Shown here piece by piece: positions 9,246-19,008 of a stretch of DNA of 64,000 nt (positions are counted from its first letter, which is position 1; each line of letters starts with the position of its first letter). Origin of the DNA: Guillardia theta CCMP2712 (Eukaryota > Cryptophyceae > Pyrenomonadales > Geminigeraceae); contig NW_005434552.1 of assembly GCF_000315625.1 (NCBI RefSeq), positions 75,172 through 139,171 on the forward strand, read 5' to 3'. The position numbers were made by a program, and so were the translations under genes. The notes beneath the pieces were generated by a model that saw nothing but the letters and a program-made list of their open reading frames with translations, did no database searches and was not told the DNA's origin.

Positions 9246-10531
9246 GTGACTGAGAGCCTGTTGAAGCGGGTGATGCCGTCGCCGCAAGACTGTGAGGGGC
9301 AGACAGCCAAGGACTCGGGAGGAGACGAAGCGTTACGCGAACTTGGTTACGCGAACTTGGTGGGTGACATGGGGCAGACAGCCAGGCGTCAGCTGGGAGA
9401 CGGGCAGGTGGAGAAGAAGCAGGAGAAGCTGAGTGTGGTCTGCCTGGAGGACCTGGAGGTGGAGGAGACGAAGCGGGTAATTCGGTCCTGCTGTCACTGC
9501 TTCTGCGAGGACTGTGTCATGAAGCTCCTGCAACTTTCTTCCGGCGGAGACGCTGTCTGTCCCCTATGCCGCGGCAAGTTTTCAAAGGGCGACGTGTTCT
9601 CGGTAGAGCAAACGCGGGAGGCTCAACAGAGCCTTGCTCGCAACGCATCCGGCGAGGACGAGGACGGGGAGAGGCAGACGGATCGGGTGCAAGCGGAAGA
9701 GGAGGAGCGGGAAGAGGAGGAGCAGAGGCTGAACCCCAAGATTGAAGCGCTTCTCGTCGATGAGCAGGAGGCTCAGCAGGCAGACAAGACAGTCAAGTCG
9801 GTCGTGTCTTCCAGCTTCCTCTCATGTTTGGATGAGATAGAAAGTGCCATGATCGCTGCTGGCATCCCCGTCTTTCGCATCGATGACACGACGAGCATCC
9901 TTCAGCGCCGGCGGCTGATACAAGACTTGCACTCTCATCCTCAAGGCGCCCTGCTCCTCCCCAGCTCCAAGGTCACAACCCTTCCCACCTCCTAAGTTCC
10001 CCCTGCTCCCCTCCCCTCGCTCTGACCTCCAGCTGGGCGGGAGGCGCGGGGCTCTCGCTCACCATGGCGTCGAGAGCTCACATGATGGAACCATGGCGGT
10101 TATGGACCGTTACCGTTAGCTTAACCTTTTTCTCCATCAGGTGGAACGCGGCAGTCGACGAGCAGGCGATGCATCGCATCCGTTACATGTGCCAAGGGAC
10201 CGTTACATGTGCCAAGGGACCGCTACATGTGCCAAGGGACCGTTACATGTGCCAAGGGACCGTTACATGTGCCAAGGGACCGTTACATGTGCCAAGGGAC
10301 CGTTACATGTGCCAAGGGACCGTTACATGTGCCAAGGGACCGTTACATGTACCAAGGGACCGTTCACATGTACCAAGGGACCGTTACATGTGCCAAGGGA
10401 CCGTTGAGCACAAGTTCATGGAGATGCAGGAGAAGAAAGATTGGCTGGGGAAGGCGGCGATGATGAGGATGGCAGCCAACGAGCTGCTGGAAATGCGCCT
10501 GCGGCTGTTGAGGACGCTACTCGTGAGATAG
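9246..10531 (+). pseudogene. RAD5/RAD16-like RING - SNF2 helicase, C-terminal remnant
   Basis: 9246-9971 encodes a RING-like finger (CHCFCEDC ... CPLCR) followed by the start of an SNF2 helicase C domain: NPKIEALL, KSVVSSSFLSCLDEIE, GIPVFRIDD and GALLL. The order RING then helicase-C is that of RAD5, RAD16, HLTF and SHPRH. The next helicase motif (GGAGLSLTMASRAHMMEP) is at 10034-10095, and WNAAVDEQAMHRI follows after a possible 42-nt intron. A 20-bp minisatellite then stands where the QT.PV.V segment should be, and EMQEKKDWLGKAAM completes a typical SNF2 end. The first RING cysteine position is Ser. The obvious GT-AG pair between 9972 and 10032 does not keep frame. The helicase N-terminal half is not found upstream, so I judge it a decaying fragment. 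Confidence 0.7.
10181..10402. repeat. 20-bp minisatellite, 11 copies
   Basis: Units of CGTTACATGTGCCAAGGGAC in tandem, with single-base variants (CGCTACATG; ATGTACC twice) and one 21-nt unit. It sits inside the helicase-C coding remnant. There are no spacers, so it is not a CRISPR array. Confidence 0.95.
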
Positions 10532-10544
10532 AGTCAGGGATGTC

Positions 10545-10791
10545 ATGGGAGACGACTACTCGGTGGGAGACGACTACGACTACTCGGTGGGAGACGACTA
10601 CTCGGTGGGAGACGACTACTCGTTGGGAGACGACTACTCGGTGGGAGACGACTACTCGGTGGGAGACGACTACTCGGTGGGAGACGACTACTCGGTGGGA
10701 GACGACTACTCGGTGGGAGACGACTACTCGGTGGGAGACGACTACTCGGTGGGAGACGACTACTCGTTGGGAGACAACTACTCGGATCTGA
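10545..10791. repeat. 18-bp minisatellite, about 13 copies
   Basis: Tandem GACGACTACTCGGTGGGA units with rare GTT and GAC/AAC variants, directly after the SNF2 remnant. Its length is divisible by three, so every frame stays open and gives repetitive peptides that are not evidence of a gene. Confidence 0.9.
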
Positions 10792-10799
10792 TGTGAAAT

Positions 10800-11820
10800 T
10801 TATTCTTATGTTCATTCTGCTTGCATCGGAGATCCTCGTACTGATTCTACCTTAACTTATTGTCCTCGTACTGATTTTAACTTAACCTCCACCAGCCTCG
10901 GAGATCCCTCGGCGTCGCCCACTTGTCCTCTCTCAAACTTGATGCTGCTGATAGGCACAAGGGGGGGGAGACTCGGAACTTACCGTACCGACTGATCGAC
11001 CGTTATAAACCGTTGCCCGTGTCGCCACCGTAGCATCTACCGTACAGAGTCAGCGACAACTTGTATTCCGGCAATGAAACAGGGCCACAGTGAAATCGAG
11101 TACCTTGCGAGCCTGGGAGCAGGTTCTTGCTGCCAACTTGGTACTGCAGCTGCTCGGTCACCTGCTGGGGAGGCATGTGCGACAGCGGGTGCTCAGGCGG
11201 GCAAGTCATGAGGATGCTGGCTTCGCTTCCCCTCTCTTGGCTCTCGCCTCTCCCTCCCTTCTCTTCCCTCCTCCTCCTCCTTGTCTCCCCCCCCGAAGCC
11301 TCACGGGTTGCTGACGCTGACAGCGAGTGCTCCCGGCTCCTCCGCTGCGTCGCTCAGAGGTCAAGTGCAGTGATGTCTATTGTACTGGCGATGCCAGACC
11401 AGCGAGCTAGACTCCAGCAGCAGACAGCAGCCCCTTGTACCTCAAGAGGCTCATCCCTGTACAGCCTGAGGGAAGGACTAGCGCTACTGCTCCTTGCTGC
11501 TCGAGCACACTCGCCTCGTGCCAGCTCTCGCTCCTCGCAAGCCTCTGCTCCTCGTCCTACCAGCAGTGAGGGAAGCCACCCGTACTTGCTAGTCTCTCTC
11601 AGGCACCAGGGGTCATCCTCCCGAGCACATCTAGTCCTTGTATGCATCAAGCGCTTTGAGAGTCGTTTGACTGACTTTGTTGACGATCAAGGCTGAGCCT
11701 AGCCTTGAGTGCTGTCCCCTAGCTGTGGTAGGTCCAGTCTGAGGTGAGCTGGCTTTTACTAGGGCTCTGGTAGGTATGAGAGCGACTTCTATGGCTGCAG
11801 CTTGTTGGCTCAGTCTGAGA
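10800..11820. other. Intergenic stretch, no confident gene
   Basis: Several open frames of 60-190 codons overlap on both strands, none with a recognisable domain. A minus-strand frame at 11003-11209 (with PPQQVTEQLQYQVGSKNLL) is the most protein-like, but it has no start or neighbour that supports it. Confidence 0.35.
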
Positions 11821-13949
11821 CTAGTCGATACCTAAACCTCTGAGATAATCCTTGACATCTGAGTTATCAGCCAAAGTGAAGCAAGTCCTGCCGTACTCGT
11901 CCTTCTCCCTCAGCACCTCCTCCCCGCATGTCTCTTCAATGTACCGCACTACCTCCAAGTGCCCTCTCATACTCGCCCAGTGCGCGCATGTCCTGCCGTA
12001 CTCGTCCTTCTCCCTCAGCAGCTCCTCCCCGCATGTCTCCCCAATATACTGCAGCACCTCCTGGTGCCCTCCCGCACTCGCCAAGTGCGCGCATGTCCTG
12101 CCGTACTCGTCCTTCTCCCTCAGCAGCTCCTCCCCGCATGTCACCCCAATATACCGCACTACCTCCAAGTGCCCTCCCTCACTCGCCCAGTGCGCGCATG
12201 TCCTGCCGTGCTTGTCCTTCTCCCTCAGCACCTCCTCCCCGCATGTCGCTGCAACATACTGCACTACCTCCAAACGCCCTCCCACACTCGCCAAGTGCGC
12301 GCATGTCTTGCCGTACTCGTCCTTCCCTCTCAGCAGCTCCTCCCCGCATGTCTCCCCAATATACCGCACTACCTCCAAGTGCCCTTCATGACTCGCCTCA
12401 TGTGCGCATGTCCTGCCGTGCTTGTCCTTCTCCCTCAGCACCTCCTCCCCGCATGTCGCTGCAACATACTGCACTACCTCCAAGTGCCCTCCCACACTCG
12501 CCACATGCGCGCATGTCCAGCCGTGCTTGTCCTTCTCCCTCAGCACCTCCTCCCCGCATGTCTCTACAGCATACCGCACTACCTCCAAGTGCCCTCCCTC
12601 ACTCGCATAGTGCGCGCATGTCCTGCCGTGCTTGTCCTTCTCCCTCAGCAGCTCCTCCCCGCATGTCGCTGCAACATACCGCACTACCTCCAAGTGCCCT
12701 CCCACACTCGCCAAGTGCGCGCATGTCTTGCCGTGCTTGTCCTTCTCCCTCAGCACCTCCTTCCCGATCGTCGTCGTAGCATTCGTCTTCATCCCCATGT
12801 GCCCTCTTCTTCACTACAAAGCATGTGCATGTCGACCGTCATTGTCCTTTTGGAGCAGCACCTCCTCCCCGCATGTCTAGCAACATCAGCAAAGGATCCA
12901 AGTGCCCTCCCACACTCGCCACATGCGCGCATGTCCAGCCGTGTTTGTCCTTCTCCCTCAGCAGGTCCTCCCCGCATGTCTCAACAGCATACCGCACTAC
13001 CTCCAAGTGCCCTCCCTCACTCGCCAAGTGCGCGCATGTCCTGCCGTGCTTGTCCTTCTCCCTCAGCAGCTCCTCCCCGCATGTCGCTGCAACATACCGC
13101 ACTACCTCCAAGTGCCACACTCGCCAAGTGCGCGCATGTCTTGCCGTGCTTGTCCTTCTCCCTCAGCACCTCCTCCCCGCATGTCGCTGCAACATACCGC
13201 ACTACCTCCAAGTGCCCTCCCACACTCGCCAAGTGCGCGCATGTCCTGCCGTGCTTGTCCTTCTCCCTCAGCAGCTCCTCCCCGCATGTCGCTGCAACAT
13301 ACCGCACTACCTCCATGTGCCCTCCCACACACGCCAAGTGCGCGCATGTCCTGCCGTGCTTGTCCTTCTCCCTCAGCAGCTCCTCCCCGCATGTCGCTGC
13401 AGCATACCGCACTACCTCCATGTGCCCTCCCTCACTCGCCCAGTGCGCGCATGTCCTGCCGTACTCGTCCTTCTCCCTCAGCACCTCCTCCCCGCATGTC
13501 GCTGCAACATACCGCACTACCTCCAAGTGCCCTCCCTCACTCGCATAGTGCGCGCATGTCGAACGGTACTTGTCCTTCTCCCTCAGCAGCTCCTCCCCGC
13601 ATGTCACCCCAACATACCGCACTACCTCCAAGTGCCCTCCCTTACTTGCCAAGTGCGCGCATGTCCTGCCGTCATAATCCTTCTCCCTCAGCAGCTCCTC
13701 CCCGCATGTCTCTACAGCATACCGCACTACCTCCAAGTGACCTCCCTCACTCGCCAAGTGTGCGCATGTCCTGCCGTACCCGGTCTTGTCTTTCATCAAG
13801 GTCCTCAGAGCCTCTTTCCCGCATTGTTCCTCTACCGTCTTCAGCACCTCCACATGCCCATACTCCGCCGCCCAGTGCACCATCGTCTTCCCTGCCCTGT
13901 CCTTCGCTCCTACCTCTGCAAGAGTGCTGGCAGGAGAAGAAGACGGCAC
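11821..13949 (-). pseudogene. Ankyrin-repeat protein, about 20 near-identical repeats, broken frame
   Basis: Minus strand. From an ATG at 13949 a divergent first ankyrin unit (AGKTMVHWAAEYGHVEVL) is followed by units of 35 residues, 105 bp each, with the core GRTCAHLASEGGHLEVVRY. The frame is lost near 13115, where a unit lacks 5 bp (AAGTGCCACACTCG instead of AAGTGCCCTCCCACACTCG). It is lost again at 12800-12900, where a unit has diverged and carries stops. From 12798 to 11821 another 325 codons of ankyrin repeats are open, ending LRGLGID. Ankyrin repeats bind proteins; no partner is visible. The array could now be two shorter genes. Its 5' end overlaps the start of a plus-strand kinase/RING fragment. 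Confidence 0.7.
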
Positions 13950-14170
13950 GGCCGAGCTTCAGAGAGCTGCAGAAGAAGCTTCAGGAGCAGTATGATGAAG
14001 CCGTCGAAGAGCGCTGCCAGCAATGCGTCGTCTGCATGGAGCGAATAGCTGAATGGGCGCTGATCCCCTGCGGTCACAAGTGTCTGTGTGAGGACTGCAA
14101 GGAGGGAGCAACGTACAGGCAATGCCCGATGTGTCGCTCGAGCACGACAAGCATCTACAAGATCTACTAG
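13917..14170 (+). pseudogene. Kinase C-lobe tail plus RING, 5'-truncated
   Basis: The plus strand encodes ECWQEKKTARPSFRELQKKL, the last helix of a tyrosine-kinase-like domain. A RING follows: CVVCMERIAEWALIPCGHKC, EDCKEGATYRQ, CPMCRSS, ending IYKIY and TAG at 14168. It is a close paralogue of the C-terminus of the WD40/ankyrin/kinase/RING gene at 5769. Everything upstream of ECW is gone: the plus strand before 13917 is the antisense of an ankyrin array. The junction looks like an inversion or deletion breakpoint. A CTCTGCAAG string at the junction could be a remnant splice acceptor. Confidence 0.75.
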
Positions 14171-15181
14171 TGCGAAGGTCAGCCTGCAGCAGCTACGAGC
14201 TAGGTGAAGTCTGATGATCTCTATCTCTTATAACTTGATGGCTCAAAAGGCATGTCTCAGCTCGTCAGGAGATGCAATGTGTCACAGTGTGCTTTGTTTA
14301 CCTTAAGTAAACCTAGTCTACCTTCACCCAGTCTAATCCTGTAAGCTGGAATATGAACCAGCCTCTGCTACCATGTCCTGTACATACCTTAGAACATGAA
14401 CCGCATACCTTAGAACATGAACGATCCTCTGCTACCATGTACTGAACATACCTTAGGTTGGCACGACAGCACTCTCAGCGAGCATGACATTAGGATGATT
14501 CAGAACGTCCTGTGAACGATAAAACAGCTGGGAGTAGGGCAGGTGGACAGGAGGCAGTTGGAGCAGCTGGTGGTTTTAGGATCAGATCTCGGCGAGCGTC
14601 TCTTCGCTTCAGTTGGATCGCACATTTTGTATTCGGACTTGAGGAGACCTCAGATTTTAGAATGCATCAGAGGGCTTTCATGAGTGCGGAATACGTCCTT
14701 CTTCGGGTGTTTGATATCTGTTCTCCCGCACCGTAAATGATCATTACAATCACCAACATCATTATCTGCACACATAAGGTAGGGCTTTTCAGGTAAGGTT
14801 TCTTCTGACGAAATTTCTTCCGATTCAAAAACTTAAGGTCGATGGACATCGGATCTCAAACGAAGAAATCTTTCTTGATGGGCTATCACAATATTAAATG
14901 AAGAAGAAAAACAAAAAAGAGGACCGTGAAGAAAACAACTCACAAAGCGTTGATAATTTAGGCCTCAAAACAATACAGCTGCTGACAGCCATCCACATCC
15001 TACTATTTCGACTTGGAAAACAAAGATGAATATGCTAGTTCTACTGACCTCTCTCCTCCACAAGACACACTTCCTCCTTCCTCCCTCCTCCAATCCCCCT
15101 CCCCCTCCCCCTCCCCCTCCCGCCTTCTCCTTCTCCTTCTCCTCCCCTCCCCCCTGCTCGCCCCACCCCGTGCCCCTTCCT
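14171..15181. other. Intergenic, with short repeats
   Basis: 14340-14460 carries imperfect repeats of CATACCTTAGAACATGAAC and CTCTGCTACCATGT. 14880-15000 is A-rich. CCCCTC repeats occur at 15095-15125. No supported gene. Confidence 0.45.
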
Positions 15182-17077
15182 TCACATCCCTAACGACTCC
15201 ACGATCGCCTCCGCCTCTCCTTCCTCTATGCACCGCGATGCTCCTCGCACTCGCCTTATCTCCTCGCACCGCAGCCTCTGAGGCGCATACGTCATCATCT
15301 GCGCCTTGATGTTGGGCTCCAGCGCGTGCCATGGCACCTCGGGCGTCGCCCTCCATGCTTGTCTCCCCGCATACGTCTCGATCGTTGCCTGGTACCCGGG
15401 AAAGCTGTACTCCACCAGGTCGTACGGAGCTGACGCCCAACGAGCCGGGATCAGCTGCGGAGACACCACGCTCTCCAGTGTCTCGGAGAAGAAGGTCGCC
15501 ATCCATGAGAACGTCGAGCGCGACAGAACCAGGTGCCTCGCCTGTACCAGCTCGTACAAGTCCTGCATGGCCGCAGTCATCCGGCTCTCCACGTCCGGAA
15601 AGAGCTCCTGCAGGTAGCTGATGCACGGGTTGAGGAGCCTCGTCGACGGCTGCGATACCAGCACGACCCGAGCGTGAGGATAGAGCTTCCGGTGGACCGC
15701 AATGGTGACCACGTAGAACGCCAGCGGCGGCTGCCACTGTCCCTTCCCAATATGATTTGCTGCTGACATTCGCTGGAACACGTCTCCTGATCGGAGGTGA
15801 ATACAGAGGTCGTCGCCCCTCGCTGCCGTCTCGAAGCGCAGCAGCACTTTTGACACGATCCTCCTGAAGAACCGAAGCGTCCTCTCTCTGTCGAAGTCGA
15901 TAGTCTGATCCAGCCCGTTCCGAGCAAGGTAACAGTCAGGCATCTTGCACTCCTTGACCCAGCCCTCGCCTGTTCCGCACGCCCCCTCCTCCCCCTCCAG
16001 CCGTATGCATCCTCCAAGCACTTTGAACACGCTCGCGATCTGGCTCGCCCGCACGTGGCTGCAGGAGTTGTCTGGGCTTTGCCAGCTCGCCTGCGGGAGG
16101 CGGATCGACGACGCATTCATCATCCGCGCTGTATCATGAGCGATCGCTAGCGTTACAAACGCGTTTCCCAGTCGCCCTTCAAAGTACCTCACCCATACAA
16201 CGCCTTCCCCTTCCGAGCAGCCCCCTGGCTCGCTCCCTGCCTCGACCCGGAGAAAGGTGACCCTCTCTGACGTTGTCGCAAGTAGCAGCATCGAGCTTGC
16301 CTCCTCCAGCTCCACCCTCACCAGCCGTTCTCCCTCCAGCTTTCCCGGCACCTCCACTGCCACGCACGCCTTGCGCATCAAAGCGTCTCGACCGAACGCC
16401 TGTGACCCCACCACCTCCCCGTCCACGTACACCCTGGCCACGAAGCCCCACATGCTCTCTCGCCATGTCGTGCAGTCCCCGCCGTACGGCCAGGACACCT
16501 CGACCGACAGCATGCCACCGTCCATTCCCGTGTACACAAACGGCGACAGCGAGCCCTGCTGGATGCGCACGACCGGGTTGCATGGCAAGCATGAGCCGTC
16601 GAGCACCAGCACCTGGTAGACGTCCGACACCAGCAGCACCTCCTGCGAGCTGTAGGGCCGTAGCTTCAGAACCCCTGAGTATCTCCCACAGTCTACGCCA
16701 GGCGGGAACGGACTCGACATGTTGAGGTCCGTACACGTGTTAGCGTTGTAGACAGCCGTGAAGGTTTCGTCCAGCTCCATGTCGACGGAGAAAGAAGTGC
16801 AGCCCTGCTGCTGCTTGCTGGCCTTGAGCCAAGGATGCGACACGTGGAACCTCCACGGGTGTACCGCATGCCCGTCCTCAACGTCCCAGAAGAACAGCGA
16901 CCCTCTGTCCTTGTCTCCCTGCACATTGGCGTCCTTGCCGTCGGGTGCAGTCGCTTGATGTTGGGGGTCAGACCTCGCCGCATCAAGGAGGGGAGAAGAA
17001 GCGAGGAGGGGCGGAGCGAGGAGGAGAGCAAGGCAGGTGATCAGCAGCCCTCTCCTCCCCCTTTCCCTCAGCTCCAT
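15182..17077 (-). CDS. Secreted fucosyltransferase-like glycosyltransferase (631 aa)
   Basis: Minus strand, ATG at 17077, no intron needed. Residues 9-27 form a signal peptide or anchor (GLLITCLALLLAPPLLASS). The N-terminal half is Cys-containing and rich in beta-type sequence without a clear family. From about residue 330 the pattern EGRLGNAFVTLAIAHDTARM and the later DDLCIHLRSGDVF, VVLVSQPSTRLLNP and RHLVLSRSTFSWMATFFSE match the donor-binding fold of GT11/O-fucosyltransferase-type enzymes (HxRxGD-like motif, terminal STFSW). It probably acts in the ER or Golgi on glycoproteins or polysaccharides; the substrate is unknown. The start is chosen because the signal peptide follows at once. It is one of the most intact genes in the left half. 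Confidence 0.7.
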   Translation of the reverse strand: MELRERGRRGLLITCLALLLAPPLLASSPLLDAARSDPQHQATAPDGKDANVQGDKDRGSLFFWDVEDGHAVHPWRFHVSHPWLKASKQQQGCTSFSVDMELDETFTAVYNANTCTDLNMSSPFPPGVDCGRYSGVLKLRPYSSQEVLLVSDVYQVLVLDGSCLPCNPVVRIQQGSLSPFVYTGMDGGMLSVEVSWPYGGDCTTWRESMWGFVARVYVDGEVVGSQAFGRDALMRKACVAVEVPGKLEGERLVRVELEEASSMLLLATTSERVTFLRVEAGSEPGGCSEGEGVVWVRYFEGRLGNAFVTLAIAHDTARMMNASSIRLPQASWQSPDNSCSHVRASQIASVFKVLGGCIRLEGEEGACGTGEGWVKECKMPDCYLARNGLDQTIDFDRERTLRFFRRIVSKVLLRFETAARGDDLCIHLRSGDVFQRMSAANHIGKGQWQPPLAFYVVTIAVHRKLYPHARVVLVSQPSTRLLNPCISYLQELFPDVESRMTAAMQDLYELVQARHLVLSRSTFSWMATFFSETLESVVSPQLIPARWASAPYDLVEYSFPGYQATIETYAGRQAWRATPEVPWHALEPNIKAQMMTYAPQRLRCEEIRRVRGASRCIEEGEAEAIVESLGM

Positions 17078-17160
17078 GCTGGCCTGAAGCGGTCAATGAC
17101 CCAGGTCCGCCTCGGCTTTCAAATTTTCCGTACGAGCACAAAACTAACGTACCTGTGGGG

Positions 17161-17278
17161 CCTCTAAAACACTCTTTACCGACGCCATCCTGCTTTGAAA
17201 GGTCTGCGGATCTTGAGGTCCTCTAAATCACTCTTTACCGACGCCATCCTGCTTTGAAAGGTCTGCGGATCTTGAGGT
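17161..17278. repeat. 59-bp tandem duplication copied from an exon at 26.65 kb
   Basis: Two head-to-tail copies start at 17161 and 17220 (CCTCTAAAACACTCTTTACC, then CCTCTAAATCACTC). The same stretch lies at 26652-26705, inside an exon encoding DPQTFQSRMASVKS on the minus strand. The 17-kb copies are out of context and contribute the last residues of the open frame at 17228-17725. Confidence 0.85.
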
Positions 17279-17725
17279 CACGCTCGGCAGGTAGTGGACG
17301 TAGGCCATGATGATCACGTTGTGCCGCTTCCAGGGCGTGTGGGAGAGGATATACTCCGTGCAGATCAGCCGTATCCTCTTGAGCATCGCGACGTGCCTGC
17401 TCTCAAGGCTACGGAGGCTCTTGATGACAATCGCCAGCCAGTTGATGGTCTTCCCGTCGTTGAGTGCGTGCGTGTCCGGCAGGAACACCATGTCTGCGTT
17501 GTCGATCAGCACGTTGTCCTGCTCCCTCTCCCCCTCGATCACCCCGTAGATCCACTTCTTGGTCGGCAGGTTGATCTGGTTCTCCACGTAGGACACCATC
17601 TCCGTGCCAAAGGCCTGGTCTGGCGTGCAGGTGACGACGCAGCGCTCGTAGCTGCCGCCGTTCTTCTCCTTGGGCGTGATGCGGAAGGGTTTGTCCTTGT
17701 CCTCTGCCCCCCCCGATATCACCAC
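17228..17725 (-). CDS. Unidentified protein, partial (about 150 aa)
   Basis: Open minus-strand frame without an in-frame ATG; the nearest upstream in-frame stop is TGA, and a TCTGCAG just upstream could be a splice acceptor. The sequence looks like real protein (YERCVVTCTPDQAFGTEMV, KKWIYGVIEGEREQDNV, WLAIVIKSLRSLESRHVAML), but I do not recognise the family. The last 13 or so residues come from the 59-bp duplication, so the native C-terminus is probably lost. A TATA-like string (TAGTATAAAG) lies about 90 bp upstream. It is part of the intronless cluster at 17.2-21.1 kb. Confidence 0.45.
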   Translation of the reverse strand: MVISGGAEDKDKPFRITPKEKNGGSYERCVVTCTPDQAFGTEMVSYVENQINLPTKKWIYGVIEGEREQDNVLIDNADMVFLPDTHALNDGKTINWLAIVIKSLRSLESRHVAMLKRIRLICTEYILSHTPWKRHNVIIMAYVHYLPSVTSRSADLSKQDGVGKE

Positions 17726-17858
17726 GCCTCGCTGCAGACCACCTCACTCATAGCTCACTAGGCCCTTATCGGCCGTTGCGCAGGCCGGTGCCATTAAATA
17801 ATAGGGGAGACCTTTATACTAATAAAGCAAATTCCCACTTTTCCCCTTCCCGCTACGC

Positions 17859-18218
17859 TCAGGCCGCCGCAGCCTCCTCCTCCTTGAAGGTCATCTCCGC
17901 CTCATACTTGGATAGAGCGGAGGCGTTGTTGATCTGGTCCTCCAGCGTCTTCTTCCTCTCCTTGAGGACCTCGGCGTCCAGCTTGGCGTAGAGGCGGGTG
18001 ATCTCCTTCTCCTTGACGATCCCCGACTTCACGGCGCCGGCCTTAGGCTTTGACGCCTTCCCACCCTTCTTGCTGCTCTTCTTCTTGCTCTTTCCCGCGC
18101 CCTTCTGAGCTGCCCCCTTGTCAACGGGCTCCTCCTCGTCGGCCTCCTCCTCCTGCTCCATAGCCTGCTCGATCTCGTTCTCGAGCTCCTCCTCGGTGTA
18201 TAAGGTATCGCTCACCAT
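17859..18218 (-). CDS. Small charged protein with Lys-rich centre (119 aa)
   Basis: ATG at 18218, stop before 17859, single exon. The N-terminus is acidic (EEELENEIEQAMEQEEEADE), the centre is Lys/Gly-rich (KSKKKSSKKGGKASKPKAG), and the C-terminal half is helical with coiled-coil spacing (EKEITRLYAKLDAEVLKERK). This could be a nucleic-acid-binding or structural protein. No family is recognised. It is the least damaged open frame in its cluster. Confidence 0.5.
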   Translation of the reverse strand: MVSDTLYTEEELENEIEQAMEQEEEADEEEPVDKGAAQKGAGKSKKKSSKKGGKASKPKAGAVKSGIVKEKEITRLYAKLDAEVLKERKKTLEDQINNASALSKYEAEMTFKEEEAAAA

Positions 18219-18372
18219 TGCAACGGTCTGGCTGCTGAAATACGGCAGAGGCCGCCTCCAGCGTGCAAGAAGCGGTCAGTTTTTTTGGCCCCCAACCGCA
18301 CCAAAACAGGGGACACTCCAACTGCCTTGGTGAGGTGGTCAAACGTGCCTCGGATCGCCCCCACTCGAGTCG

Positions 18373-19008
18373 ATGGATGCGATGGATCTCCCTGCCAAGG
18401 GGCCGGAGGGGGAGGAGGGCGTCCACTACTACGCCCCGCAGAGCAACTACGCAAACGGGTGCACGATGTGCACCCCGGCCTGCTCTCGAGGCTCTTCGAC
18501 CGCTTCCCGCTGGCGGACTCGGAAGGAGGAGATGGAGCGGCTGATGGCGCTCGCCAGCCACCTCCACACCAAGATGATACAGGAGTGCCGGGGGATGCAC
18601 CGCATGTTCTCGATCGCGGACGTGAGGGGGAGGATCGAGTGCCCCGAGTCGGTCCGCTGCACGGAGGTGATGGGCACCGTCCAGAGCCTCCCGAGCGACT
18701 TCATCCAGCAGTTCGACGGGGATGGGAACGCGATCTGCATCGTGACGGACCTCCCCAAGCTGGTGGAGTGCATGCCGGAGGAGTCCGCCGTCCTCGTCAA
18801 CGCCAACTTCCACACCGTGGCGCTGGTCCGCTGGGAGGGGGGGCTCTGGTTCTTTGACCCGATGGTGGCCTGCATCAGGGGCATGGCGGGGCCGCGGGAG
18901 GCGCTCAACTTCATCTGCGAGCGCTGCATCCCCACCCACTGCCAGGAGTTCACCGGGATGTTGATCAAGCCATCGGCGCGAAGCCCACCATGTGATGGAG
19001 AAGGGTGA
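18373..19008 (+). CDS. Possible cysteine protease of Cys-His-Asp order, frame doubtful
   Basis: ATG at 18373. Near residue 30 is Q-x(2)-YANGCTMCT, and about 125 residues later NFHTVALVRW, then GLWFFDPM. A Gln and Cys early, then His followed by an Asp in FDP, is the layout of papain-like and herpesvirus-tegument-type deubiquitinases; the match is by pattern only. Between about 18475 and 18530 a second frame gives a better helix (LLSRLFDRFPLADSE) than the Ser/Arg-rich one in the open frame. That suggests two compensating frame changes. Its 3' end overlaps the opposite-strand gene by about 44 nt. Single exon, GC-rich third positions. Host versus viral origin is not settled. Confidence 0.4.
   Translation: MDAMDLPAKGPEGEEGVHYYAPQSNYANGCTMCTPACSRGSSTASRWRTRKEEMERLMALASHLHTKMIQECRGMHRMFSIADVRGRIECPESVRCTEVMGTVQSLPSDFIQQFDGDGNAICIVTDLPKLVECMPEESAVLVNANFHTVALVRWEGGLWFFDPMVACIRGMAGPREALNFICERCIPTHCQEFTGMLIKPSARSPPCDGEG

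Noticed and set aside
10181-10402. CRISPR-like array
   Set aside because: Units are contiguous 20-bp copies without spacers, inside a eukaryotic helicase remnant: an ordinary minisatellite.
11852-14048. Long plus-strand frames of 180-530 codons across 11.9-14.0 kb
   Set aside because: They are antisense shadows of the 105-bp ankyrin repeats; only the minus strand gives ankyrin consensus, and only the last 85 codons on the plus strand are real (kinase/RING).
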